Virus record (IMG/VR): IMGVR_UViG_3300031707_000006
Coordinates: 20,499-84,498 of that record
DNA length: 64,000 nt
Source of the DNA: a virus
Direction: 5' to 3' (one strand)
A model generated the notes under the pieces. That model did no database searches and had not been told where the DNA came from. It saw only the letters and a program-made list of their open reading frames with translations. Shown here one piece after another: positions 1 to 7,887 of the stretch. Within the stretch, counting starts at the first letter, position 1. Each line of letters starts with the position of its first letter. The position numbers and the translations under genes are program-made.

Positions 1-874
1 AAAATTTTCCATCATCAAAAGTAAACGGACTTTCATATTTTTGATTGTTGATATCCCATATATTAAAGATAAATAAATCAATGCTTTCTAATCCTACTTT
101 ATTTCCCTGAATTCCTGGCCCACAGATTTCACCTTGTATAGCATATCCTTCTGGCAACCATTCTTCTATATGATACTTAGCTACCATATTCCAGTATACA
201 TCTGTTTTAGGAATTTTATAATGCAAGAATTTAATTTTGAAACTATGGATTAGTTTCTTTACAAAACCTTTAGGTGTTCTAGGATCAAGTAATAACATAT
301 TTCGAGAACACACTCCGAATTTACCATTATATCTGAAAAAAGAAGCGCTCATCCCGTCCAATTTTTGTGTAATATAATAAGACTTACCGTGTAGATTTTC
401 CAGTAACCAGGGTTCAGATTGTATTCTTACTTCATCTGTTTTTCTAAGAAATGATGGGAAACTTCTCCCTTTTCTAGTACCTGCCCAATTACTACTAGGA
501 CTTCCAGGTAGCTGTTTCTCATACTTTTCTATACCCAATATGGGAGTTACATCTGCTCCTATCTCAATTTTAACTAGATCCCCGTAGGAATCTAGGATAG
601 ATATTGGAAGAACAAGTCCCTGAGAGGTAACTTTCCTCAATCGTACAGTTCTTAAGCGATATTGTTTATCGTCTGTATTTGGTTTAAATAAGAATTCAGA
701 CCAATCTTTTCTAGGCAATAATGCATCTATTTCTAGATAGATACACAAATCTCCTGAGACAAATTCACCTTTTTTTACTACTACTTGCCACCCCAAGACC
801 ACCGCTGTTTCGATCTGATTTGCGTCAGGTATTGGTCTTATTTCTTTAATTTCTTGTATTGTTGCAAGTGTCAT
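1..874 (-). CDS. RNA ligase, DRB0094-like family (3' end outside window)
   Basis: This gene enters from the left edge, so its C-terminus is missing; about 291 residues are readable. The N-terminus looks like the OB-type domain of RNA ligases of the Deinococcus DRB0094 type (begins MTLATIQEIKEIRPIPDANQ). The nucleotidyltransferase motif KLDG is at residues 171-174, where the lysine would take the AMP. A ligase of this kind seals nicks in RNA or RNA/DNA, and phages may use it for tRNA repair. The start ATG at 874 lies 1 base from the stop of the next upstream gene. The family call rests on the N-terminal pattern and the KxDG motif; the downstream motifs are outside the window. Confidence 0.8.
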   Translation of the reverse strand, partial: MTLATIQEIKEIRPIPDANQIETAVVLGWQVVVKKGEFVSGDLCIYLEIDALLPRKDWSEFLFKPNTDDKQYRLRTVRLRKVTSQGLVLPISILDSYGDLVKIEIGADVTPILGIEKYEKQLPGSPSSNWAGTRKGRSFPSFLRKTDEVRIQSEPWLLENLHGKSYYITQKLDGMSASFFRYNGKFGVCSRNMLLLDPRTPKGFVKKLIHSFKIKFLHYKIPKTDVYWNMVAKYHIEEWLPEGYAIQGEICGPGIQGNKVGLESIDLFIFNIWDINNQKYESPFTFDDGKF

Positions 875-875
875 A

Positions 876-1079
876 TTAACCTTCTAATTCATCTGTCCAA
901 AATTCAGGACATTGCCAACCATACTCATCAAGATTATCTAACCATTTACGTTTAAAATTAGCAGTTGGTAATAAGACTTCGATTACACTCACCAAATCTA
1001 ATGAGCGTCCCTCCATAATTAATTGATCATTTAGATATAAACCCTGCCAATCATTAACTTCCAGTAGTCGGATTTTCAT
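876..1079 (-). CDS. small hypothetical protein (67 aa)
   Basis: A 67-residue acidic protein with no motif I recognise. Its start overlaps the end of the gene at 1054-1266 by 26 bases and its stop lies just before the RNA ligase start, so it is read as part of the same minus-strand operon. No membrane segment, signal peptide or cysteine cluster is visible. The tight packing is the main support that it is a real gene. Confidence 0.6.
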   Translation of the reverse strand: MKIRLLEVNDWQGLYLNDQLIMEGRSLDLVSVIEVLLPTANFKRKWLDNLDEYGWQCPEFWTDELEG

Positions 1080-1266
1080 TGCCTTTTATCCTTTCTTTTT
1101 CTACCCCAATAGCATATCTTAGTCGCTGTAAAATAGCTTCTTGTGTGTTAAAACAGCCCAGTATATATCCAACATTATAATCACTTTGTCCTTCAAAATT
1201 TTGCATTTCAACATCCTCAAACATTCCTATATAATCTTCTAACCATTGTAATAAACCTGGATACAT
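1054..1266 (-). CDS. small hypothetical protein (70 aa)
   Basis: A 70-residue protein of unknown function, tryptophan- and acid-rich at the N-terminus and lysine-rich near the C-terminus. It sits 1 base downstream of the methyltransferase gene stop and overlaps the next gene by 26 bases, an arrangement typical of translationally coupled phage genes. No recognisable domain. Confidence 0.6.
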   Translation of the reverse strand: MYPGLLQWLEDYIGMFEDVEMQNFEGQSDYNVGYILGCFNTQEAILQRLRYAIGVEKERIKGNENPTTGS

Positions 1267-1267
1267 A

Positions 1268-2023
1268 TTACACCCCTTCTATCCTTTCCTTTGCAATATT
1301 AAAATATTTTTTATCCATTTCTATACCTATAAAGTTTCTACCTGTTTGTACACATGCTACACCAGTTGTACCACTACCCATACAGAAATCCAGTACAATA
1401 TCATCAGGATTACTATATGTTTTTATAAGATATTCATAGAGGGCAACAGGCTTTTGAGTGGGATGCGGTGGATTATGTTCAGACCCAATTTCGAGTAAAC
1501 TACCAGGAAAATTCTCAAACGGAATGATGCGATCAAGTTTATTGGATGGTCTATCATATCGATGTTCTGAATTGTACATTTGCGGACGATGCCACTTTTT
1601 ATCCACTCGCACCAGCCCTTGTGGGTTATATATCATCCTGTTCTCAGAGTGCCCATCATGGGCAATCATCCCACTTGAGAAAACAATAATATTCTCATGC
1701 TGTCTTATGGGCGAGTTTTTGGCATGGAAGAAATTAAAACCCTTACTTTTTTTCCAAATCCACTCATATTTGAACCACTTTAGATTGCTCATTACTAATG
1801 CACTTGTGAAAGGTTGACTTGCCGTAGTGATGAATGCCCCGTGCGGTTTCAATATACGTCTAACTTCTTTCCACATTGGTTCAAACGGAATAATTACATC
1901 CCACTTACAAGCAGTAGTTCCATATGGCAAATCAGTAGCAATCAAATCTACACTTTGTGCTGGTAAAGTTGGCAGTATATCCAAACAATCACCAAGATAT
2001 AACGTTACATCAACTGTTGCCAT
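1268..2023 (-). CDS. DNA methyltransferase, beta class (N6-adenine or N4-cytosine)
   Basis: A 251-residue amino-methyltransferase. The catalytic motif IV reads DLPYGTT (residues 31-37) and lies before the SAM-binding motif I, DFCMGSGTTG (212-221). HPTQKP (187-192) directly precedes motif I. The order IV - target region - X - I is that of beta-class enzymes, which methylate adenine N6 or cytosine N4 in DNA. A likely role is protection of phage DNA from host restriction. No restriction endonuclease gene is next to it, so it looks like an orphan enzyme. The ATG has an AAGG site 7 bases upstream. Its C-terminal tail is repeated at the end of the next upstream gene. Confidence 0.9.
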   Translation of the reverse strand: MATVDVTLYLGDCLDILPTLPAQSVDLIATDLPYGTTACKWDVIIPFEPMWKEVRRILKPHGAFITTASQPFTSALVMSNLKWFKYEWIWKKSKGFNFFHAKNSPIRQHENIIVFSSGMIAHDGHSENRMIYNPQGLVRVDKKWHRPQMYNSEHRYDRPSNKLDRIIPFENFPGSLLEIGSEHNPPHPTQKPVALYEYLIKTYSNPDDIVLDFCMGSGTTGVACVQTGRNFIGIEMDKKYFNIAKERIEGV

Positions 2024-2058
2024 AAAAATGCCTTATAGAAAGTTATAAACTGAAATTA

Positions 2059-2448
2059 TCACGCTATTCTCTCATTTGCGATATTAAAATACTTTTCATC
2101 CATTATTTCCTTTACGAAAACTTTTAGATGATACTTCTTAGCAGTATCTATCATGTTTTTTGTGCCCTTACTTATACCATCCCAAATAGCAATTAGTGCA
2201 TCTGCATTTTTAGCCATTTGCTCATTACGAATCGGGCCAGCAGCAGTACCATATCTTTCCCAATCTGCTAAAAAAGAACTAACTGGTATATCATTACTCA
2301 TTGCGTAACCTAATCCTAAACTATCTACGCCCTTTGCACCACCATATACTACCACAGAAATTTGATCTTTCCAACCAGACTCTTCTATAGTAGTTTCTAG
2401 AAGTGCATAATCATCTATCGTCCTACTTCCAGCAATAATAACTCTCAT
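2059..2448 (-). CDS. SLOG / DprA-like nucleotide-binding protein (DUF2493 type)
   Basis: A 129-residue Rossmann-like protein. The N-terminus MRVIIAGSRTI, the middle YGGAKGVDSLG and the RNEQMAKNADALIAIWDG stretch fit the SLOG superfamily (YspA/DUF2493 branch), which binds nucleotide-derived ligands. Function in phages is not settled. The last 14 residues (MDEKYFNIANERIA) closely copy the last part of the neighbouring methyltransferase (MDKKYFNIAKERIEGV), so this tail is probably not part of the native fold. The start overlaps the stop of the next upstream gene by 4 bases. Confidence 0.75.
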   Translation of the reverse strand: MRVIIAGSRTIDDYALLETTIEESGWKDQISVVVYGGAKGVDSLGLGYAMSNDIPVSSFLADWERYGTAAGPIRNEQMAKNADALIAIWDGISKGTKNMIDTAKKYHLKVFVKEIMDEKYFNIANERIA

Positions 2449-4097
2449 ATATTCTTTTTCATTTCTTTTGTTAATTCTACAAAGGTTTCTGTTTGTCCTA
2501 AATTAAGATATCGAGTAAGCCACATACTGTGAAATTGTGCGGATGATTTCTTAATCTGATTAGGAGTTATGTAGTCTATTCTGTGATCTGGAATTATTTT
2601 TTCACAACCATATTTTCTTATGGCATCAATTACCCATAAACTATAATCAGCTGGAATCAATAGGGCGAGGGGTAAATTATATTCTATACATTTTTCAAAG
2701 AACTTTTTCTTTAAACTATTCCCGCTAAACGCCAACTTACCATTTCTTCTAACTAAAAATATATGATTATTTTTTAGTTCTAAACAATACACAAGATCAT
2801 TATATTGAACTATAGATTTTCTTTTTCCGAGAAATGCCCTTTTTTGTTTTGCCAAACAACCTTTATATCCTTTATTCGTTTTATCATAAATATATGAAGC
2901 AAAACTTCCCAACTTTACAGAAATTTCTACTAGATCGTTTGCTAATCTTCTAGATACTGTATAGAAATATCTTCCACCCATACTCATACAACCATCCCCA
3001 AATAAATACCATTTCAACAAAATATCCAGAAATCTTGGTGACAACTCTTTTAGATTAGATGGAATAAATTTAGTATGAGAATTTCCAAACTGATGTAAAT
3101 ATGTCCAAAGTTGAACACTGGAAATTTCAAACATACTAATTTCACCGGGATATTTGCGTTCTCTCACGTTAAAAGGAAGTTTACTAAGAAGTTCTCTAAT
3201 AATAGTTGCATTAGGTTCTTTTTGTTTTATAGAAACTTCATAAAGATGTTTTTGTTTCCCCTTATGATTTTCAAATTCTTCTTTCGTTGATCCTCTAGTA
3301 CATCCTTCTGAAACCCAAATACCAAAGAAAGCACACCAATCCTCCATTTTTACCTTAATTTCTTCAAATACTCTTTGTTGTTTATTATAAATTAGGGAGA
3401 CACTTGGAACAACAAAATATTCTTCTTCTTTCCCTTTCCATATAAATCCAGAACGGTTAAGACAGTGAGGAGATTTTACGTCACTTGCTAAGATTAATTC
3501 CTTAGATTTAGTATCCCTACCCTTTCCATATATTTTATTTGTAGTAATAACGTCTCCTTTATTATTAACCGCATAAATTCTATGATTGGGTGTTACTAAT
3601 AAATCCACTAATTTATTTTTGAAATAAATCATTTCTCCTTGATACGGGCTACTAATAACATTTTTTACATCATCCCAGGATATTTCCAGAGAATTTGAAT
3701 CAAGACTAAGCACTCTATCAGCAACAGACACATCTTTAAGCAATTTCCATCCGTTATTAGTTAAGGTTTCCGTCTGAGAGTCGTAACAAAAGGGAGGATT
3801 AGTTATAATACAAGTCGCATTCCAATCTAAAATTAATTTATCAGGTATTGGATCAGATAGAAAGTTACAATTATAATTCATATCTGTAAGCCTAATATCA
3901 GAAGTAAATACACTATAACCATTTACTTTAAATACATTAGCCAGTCTGTGTTCTCCTGCGGCACATTCCCATATAATTTCAAACCGATGATTTATAAAAG
4001 GAAGAAGTAATTCTGTGGCATATCGAGGAGTAGAAAACATATCACGTCTTTGAACTGTCCCTGGAGTTTGTTTTTGTGGCTTCTTTGGTTTATTCAT
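2445..4097 (-). CDS. Phage methyltransferase-like protein interrupted by an intein
   Basis: The 550-residue reading frame is a 193-residue host protein split by an intein (residues 104-460). Joined exteins give ...TNPPF|SLKKKFF..., where NPPF (100-103) is the catalytic motif IV of amino-methyltransferases. The N-terminal part WECAAGEHRLANVF resembles a weak SAM motif I and would put it among small phage DNA adenine methyltransferase-like proteins. Activity cannot be judged without the structure, since motif I (CAAGEH) is not fully canonical. The gene overlaps dUTPase by 4 bases and the SLOG gene by 4 bases, so splicing, rather than loss of the gene, is expected to restore the protein. Confidence 0.8.
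   Translation of the reverse strand: MNKPKKPQKQTPGTVQRRDMFSTPRYATELLLPFINHRFEIIWECAAGEHRLANVFKVNGYSVFTSDIRLTDMNYNCNFLSDPIPDKLILDWNATCIITNPPFCYDSQTETLTNNGWKLLKDVSVADRVLSLDSNSLEISWDDVKNVISSPYQGEMIYFKNKLVDLLVTPNHRIYAVNNKGDVITTNKIYGKGRDTKSKELILASDVKSPHCLNRSGFIWKGKEEEYFVVPSVSLIYNKQQRVFEEIKVKMEDWCAFFGIWVSEGCTRGSTKEEFENHKGKQKHLYEVSIKQKEPNATIIRELLSKLPFNVRERKYPGEISMFEISSVQLWTYLHQFGNSHTKFIPSNLKELSPRFLDILLKWYLFGDGCMSMGGRYFYTVSRRLANDLVEISVKLGSFASYIYDKTNKGYKGCLAKQKRAFLGKRKSIVQYNDLVYCLELKNNHIFLVRRNGKLAFSGNSLKKKFFEKCIEYNLPLALLIPADYSLWVIDAIRKYGCEKIIPDHRIDYITPNQIKKSSAQFHSMWLTRYLNLGQTETFVELTKEMKKNI
2718..3788 (-). mobile_element. Intein with LAGLIDADG endonuclease in the methyltransferase gene
   Basis: A 357-residue intein (residues 104-460 of the frame). 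It begins with Cys in block A (CYDSQTETLTNNGWKLL), has the block B motif TPNH (169-172), and ends with NNHIFLVRR..FSGN followed by Ser as the first residue of the C-extein. The terminal Asn is present; the usual penultimate His is Gly. Two LAGLIDADG-type helices are visible: FFGIWVSEG (257-265) and WYLFGDG (363-369). The reading frame is intact and both splice ends look functional. The insertion is immediately after the NPPF catalytic motif. Confidence 0.93.
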
Positions 4098-4594
4098 TTT
4101 ACTAATTCTTCGTTATAGTCTTCCTTCCAATCTAAATCATCTATATCCCAATAAGATAATTGTGAATACCCTTTAACAATCCCTCCAGTACTGCCTCTTG
4201 CTGTTTTAATTTGATGAATTTTATCTCGATTAACTTCTACTACTGCGGGAGTAATTACAGGTACTAATACTAATTGAGCAATTGCAGTACCATGTTGAAG
4301 AATTAATTCAGTATCCCAACCATTATAGATCTTTACTAGAATTTCCCCTTGGTAACTACTATCGATAATTCCTGCACCTACTAAATAATCACTACCACTT
4401 TTAGGCCAAATTTGGCCCACATACCCTTTAGGAATTTCAATAGTTATCCCTGTTTGTAATGCTTTAAAAGTAAATGGATGGACTACTGAATATTTTTCAG
4501 GAGAATAATTATATAAATCCAAACCCGCATCTGTGGGAAATTTCCGAGTAGGCAGTACTGTGTAATCATACAACTTACAAACTTTTATAAGCAT
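4094..4594 (-). CDS. dut: dUTP diphosphatase (trimeric dUTPase)
   Basis: A 166-residue dUTPase that converts dUTP to dUMP and pyrophosphate, keeping uracil out of DNA and feeding dTMP synthesis. The five family motifs can be followed: DAGLDLY (22-28), PKSGS (64-68), GIIDSSYQGE (75-84), GTAIAQLVL (102-110) and ARGSTGG (132-138). The last motif is shortened compared with the usual RGxGGFGSTG form. The length fits, with about 25 extra acidic residues at the C-terminus. The gene is coupled by overlaps to the HAD nucleotidase and the methyltransferase genes, and works with the dCMP deaminase further upstream. Confidence 0.92.
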   Translation of the reverse strand: MLIKVCKLYDYTVLPTRKFPTDAGLDLYNYSPEKYSVVHPFTFKALQTGITIEIPKGYVGQIWPKSGSDYLVGAGIIDSSYQGEILVKIYNGWDTELILQHGTAIAQLVLVPVITPAVVEVNRDKIHQIKTARGSTGGIVKGYSQLSYWDIDDLDWKEDYNEELVK

Positions 4595-5109
4595 TTTAAT
4601 ATCTCCATTAGTGAATAAATCCTAATTACATTTTCTTTTTCCCAATTTTGATTCCAGGGCTTATCTTTTAAGAATATTTTTATTGTGTCTGGAATTTTCT
4701 TTATATTTTTAATTTGATCTTCTGTAAAGGCAATGATATTTAATCTGGAAATTTCTACCTCTTTTTTATCAGTAAGAATCAAGTTCTCAGGATAAGGTAA
4801 ACTCTCTCTTTTCAACCAGTTCTGTGTAGCAATTAAAATTTCTGGAGGACGATTAGTAATATAATAAATATTATATTTTTCTGCCAGATAATTTAGCACC
4901 ACCAAATCTTGTGGTGTTATTTTCTCACAACTATAAAGAGTCTCTATCTTTATAAAATTCTTCCAGAATTCCTCTGTATAGTATTTAAGATGATTGCCCC
5001 AAAATTCAGTATAAGTTGCACTTAATCTATGATAGACTTGTAACTCTCTATATGCAGGATCAGCAAAGTTATAGAGTACATCATCCAGATCAAATCCTAT
5101 TGATTCCAT
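4585..5109 (-). CDS. HAD-family 5'(3')-deoxyribonucleotidase-like phosphatase
   Basis: A 174-residue haloacid-dehalogenase fold protein. Motif I is DLDDVLYNF (7-15), with the DxDxV nucleophile and acid pair, and motif II is TNRP (85-88). This pattern is that of NT5C-type nucleotidases that remove phosphate from deoxynucleoside monophosphates. Its place between dUTPase and a MazG-like protein supports a role in nucleotide pool control. A polynucleotide phosphatase activity is an alternative. It overlaps both neighbours by 10-20 bases. Confidence 0.75.
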   Translation of the reverse strand: MESIGFDLDDVLYNFADPAYRELQVYHRLSATYTEFWGNHLKYYTEEFWKNFIKIETLYSCEKITPQDLVVLNYLAEKYNIYYITNRPPEILIATQNWLKRESLPYPENLILTDKKEVEISRLNIIAFTEDQIKNIKKIPDTIKIFLKDKPWNQNWEKENVIRIYSLMEILKCL

Positions 5110-5323
5110 TTTCTTCTTCCCAAATCTTCTGCCTTAAATATACAGCCATATCTAAACATTCAAAATAAGCATCTCTAAGTGCTTTTCTCCCATTGAAAGG
5201 TTGTAACCTTGTACCATAAGTCTGCATACCAATCTGATCTCTTTGTTTCATATCTTCAATAACTAGATCCCACATAGCAGGAAGATCATTCCTAATCGGT
5301 GTAGGTTCTTCTTGATTATCCAT
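5090..5323 (-). CDS. small MazG-like / phage pyrophosphohydrolase-like protein
   Basis: A 77-residue all-helical protein. The segment QMQTYGTRLQPFNGR then DAYFECLDMAVYLRQ resembles the short family seen in many phages with the pattern YGT-LQPFNGR-AL-DAY-E-LD--VYLR, often annotated as MazG-like nucleotide pyrophosphohydrolase. The acidic EDM and ECLD residues could bind metal. It overlaps the HAD gene start by 20 bases. The family resemblance is from memory; the activity is inferred. Confidence 0.55.
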   Translation of the reverse strand: MDNQEEPTPIRNDLPAMWDLVIEDMKQRDQIGMQTYGTRLQPFNGRKALRDAYFECLDMAVYLRQKIWEEENGINRI

Positions 5324-5334
5324 TTTATTTTCCT

Positions 5335-5556
5335 TTATGCATCCACAGGTTTACTACTTGCAGCAAATATTTCACAAAATTTGATATAATTTTCAATATT
5401 AATTCCTAGATCATAAATCTTAACTTCTAGAATATTTACATACTCAGCAATTGCATCACCATTTATCCAACCATCTTCCTCAATCTGCCCATCTCCTTTC
5501 AAGGGGGCTAATGCAACAAATCCAATATCATCATGCAGTAATTTCCACTTTTTCAT
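5335..5556 (-). CDS. hypothetical protein (73 aa)
   Basis: A 73-residue acidic protein of unknown function with no membrane segment or clear motif. It starts with an ATGA overlap with the 45-residue gene upstream and ends 11 bases before the MazG-like gene. Only its position within a compact operon supports it. Confidence 0.55.
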   Translation of the reverse strand: MKKWKLLHDDIGFVALAPLKGDGQIEEDGWINGDAIAEYVNILEVKIYDLGINIENYIKFCEIFAASSKPVDA

Positions 5557-5690
5557 AATATTGCATCCACATTATGCGTGTAGTTAATTACCCAGGTAAA
5601 TCTAGATTCTAATAGTTTTTTTAGAGCATCTTTATCATAACCTTGACGCTGTTCCAAATCAAAAATCTCATTTACTAACGTATCTATCAT
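5553..5690 (-). CDS. small hypothetical protein (45 aa)
   Basis: A short gene encoding MIDTLVNEIFDLEQRQGY and 27 more residues, probably helical. It overlaps the primase gene end by 23 bases and shares an ATGA with the 73-residue gene downstream. Without it there would be an unexplained 110-base gap in a block where genes otherwise touch. No function can be suggested. Confidence 0.55.
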   Translation of the reverse strand: MIDTLVNEIFDLEQRQGYDKDALKKLLESRFTWVINYTHNVDAIL

Positions 5691-6588
5691 ATTTAAAACC
5701 TGCTCGTCCATTTTTATCTCCTAGTTCAAAAATATATTTTGACTTTTCCTTAATTAGATCTTGAAATTGCTCTTTTGTCCCACCATCCCTAAAAAAGTAT
5801 GATGGTGAATATCCTTTATCGAACTCCCAAAAGTTATATAATTTTGTTCTATATATTCCTAAATGTTGTACAACCTTTCTACTACCAATTTCTCCGCCTT
5901 GATCATTATCGTAAGAAATGATTATCTCCTTACAGTTAATGAATTTAGAATACCATTCTGGCAACCAGGTCTCTGCACCTGTATCACAACAAACTGCTGG
6001 TATACCTTGCTGTGCTAAAGCTAAGACATCATTTGGCCCTTCTACCACTACTACAAAATCCGTCACTCTCAATACACCTTCGTTGAATAATAGCGGTGGT
6101 ACTCCTCGATACCAACGTGCTACTTCTTTTTTTGGTAAGTCCCTTCTTTTCTGGAATTGCCTGAAAGTGCCATCCATGAAGATAGGGATTAGATACCAAC
6201 TATCATACCACCCCAATTGAAATCTTTGAATTGTGATGTCTGTAAACTTTCTGGTGTACCAATATTCTCTATGATATTTTCCTAACTCATAAAATGCCTC
6301 GATCAAAGCAGGATAAACAATTACATCCTCTTGATTAGTTGTAGTTAAAACATAGGTCGATGAATACCCCAACAACTTTAAATACTCACGGGCCTCAACC
6401 TCTGGCAGTCCCCTCACATTCATAAGGTAATGAAGAGCGTCACCAACTAATCCTTTCGAATTGAAGAAATACAACTGCTTCTGCTTGTCAATTACAAGCG
6501 AGGAGTGGTCACTCGATCTGCCCCAACGGGTTGATGAATAATCAATTCCAAAATCCTCACTAATTAGTTTTTCAAGTATCGTTTCCAT
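5668..6588 (-). CDS. DNA primase-like TOPRIM protein lacking zinc ligands
   Basis: A 306-residue protein with a DnaG-type TOPRIM domain: EGPND (183-187) supplies the catalytic glutamate and DNDQGG (227-232) the metal-binding acids. The first 75 residues follow the layout of the CHC2 zinc-finger domain of DnaG (SSDHSS ... LYFFNSKGLVGDALHYLM), but the Cys positions are Ser, Phe or Asn. The fold is probably kept without zinc. It would lay RNA primers for the DnaB-type helicase and the family A polymerase of this phage. A C-terminal helicase-interaction domain is not obvious. Confidence 0.82.
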   Translation of the reverse strand: METILEKLISEDFGIDYSSTRWGRSSDHSSLVIDKQKQLYFFNSKGLVGDALHYLMNVRGLPEVEAREYLKLLGYSSTYVLTTTNQEDVIVYPALIEAFYELGKYHREYWYTRKFTDITIQRFQLGWYDSWYLIPIFMDGTFRQFQKRRDLPKKEVARWYRGVPPLLFNEGVLRVTDFVVVVEGPNDVLALAQQGIPAVCCDTGAETWLPEWYSKFINCKEIIISYDNDQGGEIGSRKVVQHLGIYRTKLYNFWEFDKGYSPSYFFRDGGTKEQFQDLIKEKSKYIFELGDKNGRAGFKYDRYVSK

Positions 6589-6748
6589 AATTCTCCAAAT
6601 TAGAATCAGCTTGATGTCTTTTTAAGATCTCAGTGCGCTTCTTTTCTAAAATCTTTTGGATTAATTTCACACTATCCCCATCTTTTCTCATGCCATATTT
6701 TCTTTTATTAATTTTACGATCTCTTTTAATACATTTACTTAGTTTCAT
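6572..6748 (-). CDS. small basic protein (58 aa)
   Basis: A 58-residue, strongly basic protein (begins MKLSKCIKRDRKINKRKYGM). It overlaps the primase start by 17 bases and begins directly after the stop codon region of the deaminase gene. The charge would allow nucleic-acid binding but no motif proves it. Confidence 0.55.
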   Translation of the reverse strand: MKLSKCIKRDRKINKRKYGMRKDGDSVKLIQKILEKKRTEILKRHQADSNLENYGNDT

Positions 6749-7123
6749 TTAAATCTTTTCACAAATATAATAAGGAAATTCAGAAATACTAAAAAATATT
6801 CTCCTAATCCCTCTTTTCCTAAGAAGATTATAGCAATTATTGCATGGTCTAGCTAGCATAGGATTTCCATTATGATCCTCTCTATAGACATATACTGTAG
6901 CCCCGATCAAATCATATTTACCTGAAATTGTAACAGCTCTATATTCAGCATGAAAACTCTTTTGAAATGTGCCTAAATTTGATGGATGTGTTTTATTAAG
7001 ATTACATGCAGCAGAAAAAGGTTTTTTCTTAGCAATTATACATCCAACCCTTATAGAATGATCAGAAAATTTGCTTATGTTTCTTGCTAATTTAAAATAT
7101 CCTATATTCAATAAACTGTTCAC
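6749..7123 (-). CDS. deoxycytidylate (dCMP) deaminase-like protein
   Basis: A 124-residue zinc-dependent deaminase. HAE (58-60) supplies the zinc His and the proton-shuttle Glu, and PCNNC (93-97) the two zinc cysteines. Single-domain phage enzymes of this type usually turn dCMP into dUMP, the precursor for dTMP, which fits the neighbouring dUTPase. Cytidine deaminase or an RNA/DNA-editing activity are less likely alternatives. The gene shares ATGA with the zinc-ribbon gene upstream. Confidence 0.82.
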   Translation of the reverse strand: MNSLLNIGYFKLARNISKFSDHSIRVGCIIAKKKPFSAACNLNKTHPSNLGTFQKSFHAEYRAVTISGKYDLIGATVYVYREDHNGNPMLARPCNNCYNLLRKRGIRRIFFSISEFPYYICEKI

Positions 7124-7269
7124 TTACTTCTTCTAGCTCTCTTTGGAAGTTTTACAACCAGGATAGCCGTACCATTTTTATACTCTGTATTACATTTTGG
7201 ACAATAAGTAATTAATTTATTATTTTCGATCTTTGTTCTAAGGTGAATGTTACAATCTTTACATCTCAT
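7120..7269 (-). CDS. small zinc-ribbon protein (49 aa)
   Basis: A 49-residue protein with two CxxC knuckles: CKDC (3-6) and CPKC (23-26), followed by a basic tail (KLPKRARRSK). This is a typical rubredoxin-like zinc ribbon. It overlaps the gene upstream by 11 bases and the deaminase start by 4 bases (ATGA). Binding partner unknown. Confidence 0.65.
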   Translation of the reverse strand: MRCKDCNIHLRTKIENNKLITYCPKCNTEYKNGTAILVVKLPKRARRSK

Positions 7270-7579
7270 CTGCATCTACTCCATCTGTACAATACTCTCC
7301 TGTATAAGATTCTGTCACAAATAAAGTGACAGATAATTCATCATCCGGATATTTTTGGAATAACCAACCACCCGTCTCCAGGTCAGCATATTCAGTATCA
7401 TATCTGGTCTCTGTATAAAGAAGGACTAGATGTTCTCTAAGAAAGTCTAGTAGATCCCAACCACCCTCAAACGACCTATAACCAGCCCCAAAATGGCCTT
7501 CGATAAACTCTAATGCTCTACCTACATCTACTAAGTTTAATAATTTTCTAATTTTCAGTTCCCGTTCTGGTGTTAACAT
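7259..7579 (-). CDS. hypothetical acidic protein (106 aa)
   Basis: A 106-residue, acidic protein without recognised motif, rich in aromatic residues (WDLLDFL, GGWLFQKY). The N-terminus is helical. It is embedded in the operon with an overlap of 11 bases with the zinc-ribbon gene, and is preceded by a GGAG ribosome site. Confidence 0.55.
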   Translation of the reverse strand: MLTPERELKIRKLLNLVDVGRALEFIEGHFGAGYRSFEGGWDLLDFLREHLVLLYTETRYDTEYADLETGGWLFQKYPDDELSVTLFVTESYTGEYCTDGVDADEM

Positions 7580-7590
7580 ATTTTCTCCTT

Positions 7591-7776
7591 TTAATCTATT
7601 CTAGATAAATCTAATTGTTTCAATATTTTATTTTTTAGTTCTATTTCTACTTCTTGCAGACTACTGCCTTTTACTAATCTCCAGACCTTTAAACATAATT
7701 TACAATAGATAAATAATTGATTATCTGTAATGGTTTTATTTCTTCCAATACACGAATTACAATGGGGACACTTCAT
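7591..7776 (-). CDS. small zinc-ribbon protein (61 aa)
   Basis: A 61-residue protein with CPHC (3-6) and CKLC (25-28), a second zinc ribbon close to the one at 7120-7269. The C-terminal half is a helical, charged segment. Start shares an ATGA with the membrane micro-protein upstream. Confidence 0.65.
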   Translation of the reverse strand: MKCPHCNSCIGRNKTITDNQLFIYCKLCLKVWRLVKGSSLQEVEIELKNKILKQLDLSRID

Positions 7777-7874
7777 TTATCCTTAGGGCCTTTTATACGC
7801 AAGATAATAAATGTAAGTAAATATCCTGATATTCCAAACAATAAACTGATTAAAATTACTCTTATTATTTCCAT
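7773..7874 (-). CDS. single-span membrane micro-protein (33 aa)
   Basis: A 33-residue protein beginning MEIIRVILISLLFGISG with one transmembrane helix (about residues 3-25) and a positively charged tail (RIKGPKDK). It shares ATGA with the next gene and lies between it and a tRNA gene. A role at the host membrane is possible but unproven. Confidence 0.5.
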   Translation of the reverse strand: MEIIRVILISLLFGISGYLLTFIILRIKGPKDK

Positions 7875-7887
7875 ATTTTCGTCTTAG

